A DNA stretch of 64,000 nucleotides. It comes from Isoetes taiwanensis. Its lineage: Eukaryota > Streptophyta > Lycopodiopsida > Isoetales > Isoetaceae. Under the pieces are notes generated by a model, which saw nothing but the letters and a program-made list of their open reading frames with translations, searched no databases and had not been told where the DNA came from. The translations under genes and the position numbers were made by a program. The stretch covers positions 12,641,787 through 12,705,786 of the forward strand of contig JAJEKV010000005.1 in assembly GCA_021234155.1 (NCBI GenBank), read 5' to 3'. Every line of letters starts with the position of its first letter. The first letter of the stretch is position 1. Of this stretch, positions 10,130 through 19,386 are shown one piece after another.

Positions 10130-12430
10130 CTTTACCATAGCAGCCCATATGTATACCCCTCGTTTATAGCCATTATATTTTCATTTGTCCTTTTCTACCA
10201 TACGGGTAACCTCCTTGCACTCCACCCCAACCTTGGCCCTTTTGCCCTCCAGCTCCTCCTTTTCATTGGCCGTAACCTCACTTTTAACTTCTTAAGCCTC
10301 ATTTTTGTTCGATTTACGTTGTGCGCCGTATTAATTTCCATTTCCTTCTTGACCTTCCGTTTGATTAGTGCTAACATGTCTACATCCTCTTCCTCAATCT
10401 CGTCCCTCGTTTGCAAAATTACGATTCATATTGGGGCCTTTAATCCTGGCTTTAGTCATATGGTATTATTTGTCTTCTGACCTCACCACACATTTCTCCT
10501 CTGCTAACCTGCACCAGACCTTCGCACCTTCGCTCTCCGACTTTTGTTCCAAACCCTTGTAATGGACTTTATGAACCTCTTTGCTCTGGACTATGTTGGT
10601 ATTTGTCATGCATCTGGTAAGCTTAGAGAAGTTGCTTTTTATGTTATGGGATGTGGTTGATATTTCATGTTCTTAATTTGGTCTTTTCATTTTGGCTCCT
10701 TGCTCATATCGCTAACCTCATGACTTCCACTCTCACTTTGGCACTCTTGGTCTTCATCTTCCTTTACTTGGCTTATAGATCGGCTCCCTTTTTAGGGTGT
10801 CGACGCCATGTGGCTCTCCGGTCCCTCCCATGATGTGGTATACATTGCTGCTTTATCCTCCCTAACCTTCCAATACTCGTTCAACCTTTGACATTGCTTC
10901 TCTATGCCATGTTTTTGCAAATCGTCATGTTTTTTGCATTTGAGAGCTCCTTTGACATATATTTTGTGAAGCATATTCGCCTAGTTGTTTTAGAATTCAT
11001 CTTGTATTCTCATATTGTATATTTTGTGTTCGGTATATTATCATTCACATTTTTGCTTATTGGAATCCTTCTATTCTATTAGCTGTTTGTCATTTACAAA
11101 TATTCCTTTGACCCTTTTTATCTGAGTCCCTTCTGCTTCTCTCACGTTGATCCTCTAATTTGAAACCCTTTGTTTCTCAACCCATTCATTTAATGCATCG
11201 TTATTATTTCAGACCATACGTATGGCCCTAGCTTTATTCATACTACGTCCTCGTCATTGTATTTTCATTTGTCCTTTTCTACTATATGGCTCATCCCTTG
11301 CACTCCACCCTGACCGCGGCACTTTGACCTCCATCTTCTCCTTTCATTAGCCATAATCTCACTTTTGACTACTTAAGCCTCATTTTTGCTCGATTATTGT
11401 GACTCACATTAACCTTCATCTCAATTTTCATCTTAACCTTGCTCTTGAGTTGCGCTAACATGTCTACAACCTCTTCCTCAATCTCGTCCCTCGTGTTCAG
11501 AGTATTATTCAGTTGGGGCATTTTGTCATGGTTTTAGGCATAGGTATTATTTTTCTTATGACATCCACACACATTTCTCCGCTGCTAACCTGAACCAGAC
11601 CTTTACACCCTCGCTCTCCTATTCTTGTTCCATACCATTGCACAGATCTTATGACCCTCTTTGCTAGGGGCAACCAAGTCCTATTTGGCACCTTGTAGTT
11701 TGGCGTCGTGTTCTTGAAATTGTTCTTTACAGTTTTTCGGTTTTATGGCCCTATTATTAGATGTCATTTGCATATTTGCTATTTAGCTTCCTCTGGATAC
11801 GTCGCATATTGCGTTTGGCACTCCCTTCTACTCATTCACCCTTTGACATTCTTCTATTTGCCATGTTTTTTGCACTTTGTCATGTTTTGCATTTGAGAGC
11901 TCCTTTGCTACATATTTGTCCTTTGAAGCCTATTCACCTCGTTGTTTAGACTTCATGTAGTATTCTCATATTGTATATTCTTTCCTTGATTTTCAGTTAT
12001 GGGGAGCTTCATCCATTATTTTGCCTTGTTAACTCGATCATTCTTCGTATTCTGCTTTCTGTAGGTATCTAATCTCATGAGGTTTTGGGGATTATAGCAT
12101 TGTTCATGTTATTATTGAGGCGATCGTGTTTTACACTTTTTTTGGCAGTTGGGCTCTTGTCTGTGGCCTCACATTTGCCATAAATTGCTTGTGCATAGCC
12201 ATCCTACTTTTCTTCAAACTTAAGCCTCGTTTTTCTTGATCCATGATGTGATCCAAATTTCACCTCACTCTCATCTCCCTTGACCTTCCTCTTGATTGGT
12301 ACTGACATGTCTACCACTTCTCCCTCAACCTCTTCATACTCACGGTGCTATTCCTATTGCAGCATCCCTTCCTCGCTCCAAATGTCGTGTTATTTTCCTT
12401 ATGACCATCATTTGTTCAACATATTCCTTT
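10130..12430. repeat. Diverged tandem array, ~1.08-kb unit, about 2.3 copies
   Basis: Landmarks recur in order. ATTTTCATTTGTCCTTTTCTA is at 10177 and 11261. CTAACATGTCTACA is at 10371 and 11455, with a diverged third at 12302. TTTGAGAGCTCCTTTG is near 10938 and 11892. The offset between the first two units is 1,084 bp at the left and ~955 bp at the right because of indels, and the third copy is partial. On the minus strand all three copies retain a similar frame of ~40 codons (DEIEEExVDML, then Lys-rich, then KMRLK). This may be a remnant of an old coding sequence or chance in A-rich DNA. No domain is recognised. Confidence 0.8.
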
Positions 12431-13045
12431 AGCCATCTTAACCGTTTTCCCTTACCTTTCCTAACTTTTTTATTTTTCAACAAGAGCTATACATCAATTT
12501 TTTACGTTTTCAAGGGTTTTCATGTTTATATGATGAGATTTTTCATGTTATGCATTCTTCATTGAGGGCGCGTGATCCGTTTTGAAATAATACCATTTCT
12601 AGACATTATTTTCTATGAGGTGAGAGGTGTTGATTCATATTTGGTTTTGCTTTCTTGCCACAGTTTTCAATAGGATGCTGCATTTGTCCACTTGCTTCTG
12701 CCATTATTTCTTTACGGCCCGTTCATATCAATGGATTTGGGTGTTGCTAAATGATCTCCACCTGTGGGTGATGCTATTTTTTCTTTTTCCACCTCTCAGT
12801 GATGTTTTCTCTTTCTATATATGTTTGTTTACAGTTCCTAACATCTAAAGGGTGATTTTTCATCTATGTTTTGGTTCCGGCACTCTTTGTTGTTGTCCAC
12901 CTTGGATGTTGCTATAATCATGTAGCTCGTGCTCACGGTCGCTGGCATTCCTCTTCTTCTCACTCTCGCTACGTGCTTCGTGACCCGACTCAACACTTGG
13001 AGGTTTCGCGGCGGCTGGGCTTATAGTTAGGAAGTTCTCTGGTAA
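12431..13045. other. T-rich spacer leading into the hairpin-rich repeat
   Basis: No gene is recognised. A ~45-bp phrase at 12880-12930 (CTTTGTTGTTGTCCACCTTG...) recurs in diverged form at 13266-13315, so the boundary of the hairpin-rich repeat may lie further left than I have drawn it. The GGTGATGCT motif of the later minisatellite already appears near 12765. Confidence 0.45.
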
Positions 13046-13354
13046 TTGGCCGATTTTGTGTCTCTTGCGAGTCCCTTCCCAGAATCGCATCGATCCGAGC
13101 CTTCGGATCGCCATTCTGGGGAGGGACGAGCCAGTATATAAGGCTCTTCCCCCTTCGGGACCGGTTATCGGCGTCTTCTCACAGCAGCTTTCTTCCTTCT
13201 CGTAGCTCCCCTCCCTTCCCGCCCTGCTCAGTGGGGACGCGCCTATTTCATTTGTGTTTTTGGGCCATGCTCTTTTGTTGTTGTTCACTTTGAATTTTAC
13301 TATAATAATGTTTTTTGCATCAACATCATGCCGTTTTTTTCATAGGTTATTTTC

Positions 13355-13615
13355 CACCCGTTGGGTGATGCTTTCTCCACCTTCCAGGTGATGCTATCTC
13401 CACCTGGGGGCGACGCTATTTATTTCTACCTTGAGGGTGATGCTATTTATTTCCACCTTGAGGGTGACGCTATTTATTTACACCTTGAGGGTGATGCTAT
13501 TTATTTCCACCTTGAGGGTGATGCTATTTATTTCCACCTTGAGGGTGACGCATAGTTGATTTTCACCCGTTGGGTGATGCTTCTCCACCTTCTGGGTGAT
13601 GCTCTTTATGTTTCT
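13355..13615. repeat. 27-bp minisatellite inside copy A
   Basis: The unit CCACCTTGAGGGTGATGCT followed by ATTTATTT is repeated about five times with near identity at 13423-13555 and is flanked by diverged units (ACCTTCTGGGTGATGCT). Because the period is a multiple of three, one frame stays open and reads as a nine-residue repeat (HLEGDAIYF). This is not evidence for a protein. Confidence 0.92.
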
Positions 13616-13823
13616 GATATGCTCTTCTTTGCAGGTTTTACTTCTTGATTGTGCGGCTTGCCTCGTCCCTGCCATGCATGTTGGTTTTTCTAACCATTCA
13701 CGGGTATTTTTAGGGTTCTTTTGTGTTGCTGCAGGTTTTCCGCCGTCTTCTGGGGTCCTGCTTTTCTTGGCTTCGCCATCGACCCGTCTCCTTCGTATCT
13801 CCAGGCAACACATTCAAGATTGG

Positions 13824-13902
13824 TGGCGACCATTTCTCATTAGGGTTTTCCTCGAAAACCCGAAAGGGCGGGGTTTTTTATCCCGATGAGAAGTGGTCGC
13901 CA
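13824..13902 (+). other. Conserved stem-loop 1 of the hairpin-rich element (copy A)
   Basis: Arms 13824-13840 and 13886-13902 pair over 17 positions with one U-G wobble in plus-sense RNA. The 45-nt interior contains a second hairpin, GGGTTTTC-CTC-GAAAACCC. The interior is almost identical to that of copy B (25130-25176), while about seven of seventeen stem positions differ and remain paired. Confidence 0.85.
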
Positions 13903-14071
13903 TTACCCTTCTATATTGCCTGTGCACATTGCTTTTTCCAGGGTAGCCCGATATTGTTCCTATGGTCGGCTACCCCTCTCTATTCTTCAAACATTGTATA
14001 CTGCTGTTGTGATGAATGACAAGCCTATCTATCGGCCGGTTTTGTGTCTCTTGCGAGTCCCTTCCCAGAAT

Positions 14072-16253
14072 GTTCAATTTGTGGAGGATTATATTTTTCC
14101 AGAGCCTGAGGTTGTTGGGGACAATGATTGTCTTGATATTGATCCATTGACAGTTGGAACTCTAAACCTAGGCAAAAGGGGAGAAGTATCAGTTGCCAGA
14201 CATTATCCTAGCAAAAGAGCCAAGTTGATTAGTGACACCAAACGTGAGACAATGGTGAAGGTTAGGGGCTCAGATTGTTGTTGGAGTGGTTGTATGCAAT
14301 TCTTTACAATAGAACAATTGGTGGAAGCAAGAGCCACTTTTCAAGAGTACACTGTTGATGAGAGGAGGAGCTACATGTACACAATCTTCGAGCATGCACT
14401 TCAGAATGAAAGAAACCCAAACAGAAAAAGATACCCTTTGCTAGGCAAATGGATATGTTCAAAAGCATGGCAGAATATCCATGAAATTCCAACTTCTTCA
14501 TGGCATAATTGGCAAAAAAAACAGGCAGAGGGGAACAGGATTGCTTTACATGGAAATAATGGTTTGTTGAGACCAACAGCTAGGATCTTGGCTGCCAGGG
14601 AGATATTTGAAAAATATATTGATTTCAATGCAGAGTCTATACCACAAAAGCAGAAGGGATGAAAAGGGAAGAGCAGTTGTTGAGAAAAGGTTACCATCAC
14701 ATTGTACTCAAAAGAGTATTTTGGAAGAAGTGAATTCCCTACTTCGAGAATTGGGAATTCTTCCAATATCCCAACCTAGCTTAAGTAGGCTATGGAAGAA
14801 GCATTTCAATCATGTCACCATAGCAACTTCAAACAACTTTGCAAAGTGCAATTTATGTGCTAAGTTGAAGGAGACTCTTGATAAGACTGTGCAACCTAGT
14901 CAAAGGGCTAGGATAAGGGAGCATATGAAGGACCATATGACTGACCAACTATCATGTAGATCATGTTATTGGACGTGGAGGACTTTATCTGCATTGGAAC
15001 CCAATAACTATTTATGTATTATACATGACAAGATGTACCAGCAAAAGACTTGTCTTCCACAATTCAAGTATATACCAAAGTCATGTGGAAGATCATACCC
15101 TTTACAGATCTCAACGACTGGGGCAATCTTGCATGGGCAGACTCAAACCTACTATGGCCATTTTAGTTTGGAGTTATGGAGTGATGGTCCAGATTTTCAT
15201 ATTGGGAGTATCATGGGGTGTTTGAGAAACTATGAAAATGGATACAATGGTCACCTCCAGGACCCTACAGCTAGCCAGGCACTACATAGAGCATTGTTAG
15301 ATGCAAACCCTAACAATATTGAAAAGTTCAGCAAGGCAAGGTTTAGGAAGCATGGGTGTAATGAACATGTACCTGCTTCAACTTCATGTGTTAGAGCTCA
15401 AGATCTACCCAAAAGGTTCCTCTTGCAACTTGATAATTGTGCTGGCCAAAATAAGAACAGGTGGATGTTTTCTTTCCTATCCTACTTAACAGCTGTGGGG
15501 ATATTTGAAAGAGTTAATTTAGGGTTTCTTATGCCCGGGCATACCCATGAGGATGTGGATGCATTATTTGGCAAATATAGTTGTATACTGAAGCAGCAGA
15601 TAGTGACCAACTTTTCTAGGCTAATGGAAATCTTGCATGAATGCACTACTCCAAACCCTATAGCTTCTTTCATAGAAGAAGTGCCCGATTGGAAGAGCTT
15701 TGTGGATGGTTATACATTGGATCTTGAAGGTCATTCCAGGCCTCTGCAGTTCACTTTTTGGGTGAGAGATGGGATTCCAATCTTCCAATGGAAGATGAGA
15801 CCTTCAGAGGATGAGTGGAGAGGAGGGGAGGAAATATGGCGTAGAGATGAGAATGGCAAGCCTATGATACCTCTAGGTCAACCAAAAGCTCTAAAACCTA
15901 CTGAAGAAGTGAAGCAATTGGGATTGACTAAGGAAGGAATACAGGACTATATAAAGCATTGGCAAACCAATCCAAATGACACCAACCGTGCCTTGATGGC
16001 TTACTGGAAGAAGGTGATTAACCTGTTGGGGGAGATAGACACATCCTCAGATGAATTGATGGTTGCACATAATGAGATTTCCTTAATTTTACCTTTCAGA
16101 TTTAATGTCTATGTTTCTCAAGGTGAAGTGAAATCAGGTTGTGTTCTGCTCCAGAGTAATTGGAATGTCTTGGAATCAAGAGGCTTGGTCTCTGATGCAG
16201 AGGTGAAGGATTGCTTCAGGAATTTTAACACCTGGCTTTGTTGGGCACCTTAG
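14072..16253 (+). pseudogene. DUF7869-type transposase-like gene, copy 1 (one frameshift)
   Basis: Two overlapping frames (to 14662, then open from before 14607 to 16253) together give ~720 codons with a single frameshift around 14610-14660. The upstream part contains a Cys-containing module (VKVRGSDCCWSGC). The downstream part carries the DUF7869 core: LLQLDNCAGQNKNRW at ~15420-15465, then GHTHEDVDALFGKYS at ~15536-15580. These are the D-N-x-x-x-x-N-K and GHTHxDxD signatures of this family, whose RNase-H-like character suggests a transposase. A Cys-rich segment (CNLCAKLKETLD) precedes it. The gene starts immediately at the right edge of hairpin element A, and the natural N-terminus (the Lys/Asp-rich leader of copy 2) is missing. 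Copy 2 lies at 38.6-41.5 kb. No terminal inverted repeats were found for this copy. Confidence 0.8.
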
Positions 16254-16954
16254 ACAGGCTTCTGAAGTGGGCTGTACATACCATAGTGAAAGAGCAGAGA
16301 AACCTTTTCTAGACCTTGCAAAAGCTGCACTAGGTGATGGTTTCCAGAAAAATCCTTTGAGTAGTAAAATCACCCTAAACAAAATTTACGATACATAGAG
16401 ATGGTTCTTGCTACTTATTATAGCAGGAAGGCTTTTACAAGTCTACTTACATAAACAACCTACTGTTGTTGTGATACTCATACAGATTTCTTGGCGAAAT
16501 TATAAGCTTCTTTACAAGTACATCATAACTTGACTTGTTCAATGCTTAGGCTTCATGCTCACAAGTATTCAAGACAAGCTGCATTGATGTTTCTAACCCG
16601 ATTATACCTTTGTCCGTGAAGGGACATGTGAAGAGACTTGTGACTCTATCTGCCACAATTTGCTAACATAACATATCCAATTTCATACTTTAATTCTTTC
16701 TTGGTTATATTTCCGATTTATGGGACTTGGATTTATGGGAGTAATCTTAGAAACAATTGAAAGTTTTCTTCCTCTACAATAGGGCCTGATTTTTGTTTGG
16801 ACTCTGTAAGAATTGCAATGGTTATAATAGTTACAAAAAACTTTTCACCTCGTATTTTTTGTTTTATCACACCTTGCAATATCAATGTTTGTAGTTTAAC
16901 TATTACAAATTCCACCTTTTCTTTTTGTGTGTTCACAATGACCTTGGGACAAAA
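16254..16954. other. Spacer, nothing recognised
   Basis: AT-rich sequence between two transposon genes. It does not match the 3' flank of the second DUF7869 copy, so the homology ends close to the stop codon. Confidence 0.35.
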
Positions 16955-17165
16955 AAATAAATGCAACTAAAATAGCATATATATTATCATAATCATCATG
17001 ATGATTTTGAATTAACCCCTAAAAGTGCTATTTCAAGTTGTTGATATGTTGTCCCGATGGTAAGAAAAATAAAATTTAGCTAAAATAGCACATATTAAAT
17101 AGTAATCACCATGGTTTTATGGACTTAACCCCTAAAAGGGCCATTTCAAATGATTTATATATTTT
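16955..17165. repeat. Degenerate ~105-bp tandem pair
   Basis: Two consecutive segments (about 16955-17060 and 17066-17165) share AAATAAATGCAACTAAAATAGCA-like starts and TTAACCCCTAAAAG-like ends. The pair lies just left of the transposase gene and may be subterminal to that transposon. Confidence 0.65.
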
Positions 17166-17183
17166 TTTGAAGGGAATCTTCAA

Positions 17184-18905
17184 ATGGGAGTGCTGCAACA
17201 CTCCCATTTAATATGCAACCTTGTTAGAAAAGCTTTTAGCGTCCTGAGGAGCAAATTTCATGCCAATTGTACACGTTCTTGTGGTGTTTGTGCAGCAGAT
17301 GAGAACAATGGCGTCTGTCAAGCTCCTTCTAAAACATTTCAAAATGTTAGTGCTATGTGGAGAGCTACGGTCTGTGACAAGGAAGGCGAAGAGTGGCATA
17401 GTTTGGACTGTGTCAAGGGAGAGTGCCAGAACTGTGGCACTGAAAATATTCAAATCTGTCCTAAGGAGAAAAAGTCGCAGAATGAAAACATTGAATGGCA
17501 AGTTTACAAGTACGTGAACGAACCTTCCAAAGCTAGCACTTCAAGGAGGCTGAAGCTTGTTACTGAAAGCGGGAGTCCAGGTACATTGCTTGACAAGATG
17601 TTTCATCACCTTACAAAGTTCACTATTCACAACTTTTCAGCAAGTTGGCAGAGCAAAATTCAGGAAATTAGTGCAAAATTTGAGGGATGATTCTATTTTG
17701 TCGCAAGAATGGACTTTTGCGAGAACTACACTTTGCGTACCACTCGGGGAGGTTCAGGTCCGAAGCATTAAAACAATGACCGATAACTATTCGGTGCATA
17801 TAACCATGATGAAAGTTAATGGCGAAAAAAAAAAGCTGTTCATTTGTATGTTTCCGATGTTATGAAGCATGATGCTTTCTTTGTTCAGGCTGCACTCAAG
17901 AAACACCATATTTGGATGATGCAAAAAGGTTTTGGCCACATCAAATACCATGTCATGTGGTCTGATGGGTGTGCTGCTCAGTTTAAGTGTTCTCGAGCCT
18001 TTTATTTAAATGTGGCCCGATATTATAACAGGTATAAAATTAGGATGCAGTGGAATTATTTTGGCTCAGGCCATGGAAAAGGAGAACATGATGGGCAGGC
18101 TGCTTTGGAGAAAAGGTTCCTTGCAGACGAGCAAAGGAAAGAGAATGGTGTTCCGATTTTGGGTGCCAACTCTGCTTGCACTTTGCTGAGACAAAAGAAG
18201 TGCAAAATGGACAGAGTCATATGGGAGGTGATGGCAGAAAACATTAACAGGGACCTCGTTCAGCTTGTGAGACATTGCCTGGTAATCTAGCTATACATTG
18301 TGTGTCTGCTATTAATCCAGCTGACCCAACACTTGTCATGTATAGATCCCTGTCATGTTTTTGCAATGGCTGCTTGAATTTCAGATGGGGAGAATGTGAG
18401 AATCTCCAGCATTGTTCGGGCCAGGTCGGCCCAGTTCGGCGAACAAGAGGAGCCTAGTTCGGCCCAGGTCGACGAACAAGAAGAGCTAGTTGGTTTTTAT
18501 GCAGCTGATGAGCAAGAACTATCCGATGTACTCCAAATTGGAGACATATTTGCATCTTTTGCTGCTCCAGGGAATCATGAAAATGTTCCATACTTCGTCC
18601 TCGTATACATGACGGAGATGCATATTCTTCAGGAAGATGTGATTGACGACTATGGAAATAGAATGCTTGTTGGTGACAAGGTTATAGCTGGTCATTACTA
18701 TCAACTGCTACAAGGCACAAACCACAAGTACAAGTTGTTGGATGACAAAATAGTATTGGTACCAGCTGAATCTGTAATTGGAGCTAAATTCACGATGCAG
18801 CAGGTCAAGCATAAGTTGAACGGGGCACGAACAGCATATATGATCACACGAGAGGTCCATGACATGCTTATATCAAGCCTACCTGAGATTGTTGAGTGCA
18901 CATGA
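17184..18905 (+). pseudogene. RNase-H-fold transposase-like gene with several frameshifts
   Basis: Successive frames carry the motifs of a transposase-like family widespread in plants and animals, in order. They are a Cys-rich N-terminal module (CGVC, then CVKGECQNCG, ~17280-17440); WQSKIQ; MDFCENYTLR (third frame, ~17709-17738); VSDVMKHDA (~17849-17875); MWSDGCAAQFK (~17956-17990); and FGSGHGKGEHDG (~18061-18096). A C-terminal domain containing YFVLVY, DDYGNRM and GHYYQLLQ follows in another frame (18396-18905). At least three shifts are needed, one in the run of ten A at 17825-17834. The acidic residues expected of a DDE-type enzyme are still visible, although they lie in different frames. 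A 9-bp perfect hairpin (ATGGGAGTG/CACTCCCAT, 17184-17207) covers the first ATG. It converges with the C48 protease gene. Confidence 0.72.
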
Positions 18906-19386
18906 CTAAGTTCTATACAAAAGAACTTTCATATTTGTCATCATCTTCTGTTATGTTGAGAAAACTAGTCGATTGCTGCAAGTTTTTTCTTATTTACTTA
19001 TTTTTTAATCTGAAGTGCATTTTGATACTTCAATTTCAGTATCACAGAATATCTTCTGTTTCCAAGCACAATGTATATCAAAAAGTTACAAAATGTTCAT
19101 CAATTGTTGCATGAAGAAGTTAAACTATTCTCTAAACTTGTTCTGTTATAAAGGATATCAATAGCTTTTCTTTTGATTCATGAAACAAAGCAGAAAGTGG
19201 AAAATGTATGGAAACAAAAACTCTTGTATTACATATCACAAGATATACAACCTGGTCATATCAGATATGATGCTAATATATATGGTGGAGTTGAATAAAA
19301 AGAGATTTTATTCATTAAAATTCAATGAAAAAATGTGTATTTTATAATCAAATAGTGTTTAACAGTGACAATGGGGATAAGCTTTC

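Larger units (their letters stand above)
13046..14071 (+). mobile_element. Hairpin-rich repeat element, copy A
   Basis: This interval shares a co-linear series of stem-loops with copy B at 24948-25998, in the sense orientation shown. The order is: a nested stem with invariant inner CGATCCGA/TCGGATCG (13073-13125); a CGGCG...CAGCAG block (~13148-13177); a 17-bp stem around a conserved 45-nt interior (13824-13902); a GGGTAGCC/GGCTACCC hairpin (13941-13975); and GATGAATGACAAGCCT (14011-14026). A ~36-bp direct repeat (TTTTGTGTCTCTTGCGAGTC...) marks both ends (13046-13085 and 14034-14071). A TATA-like TATATAAGG sits at 13135. No convincing protein is encoded. I take it to be a structured non-autonomous retroelement. 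The class is not assigned. Confidence 0.7.
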
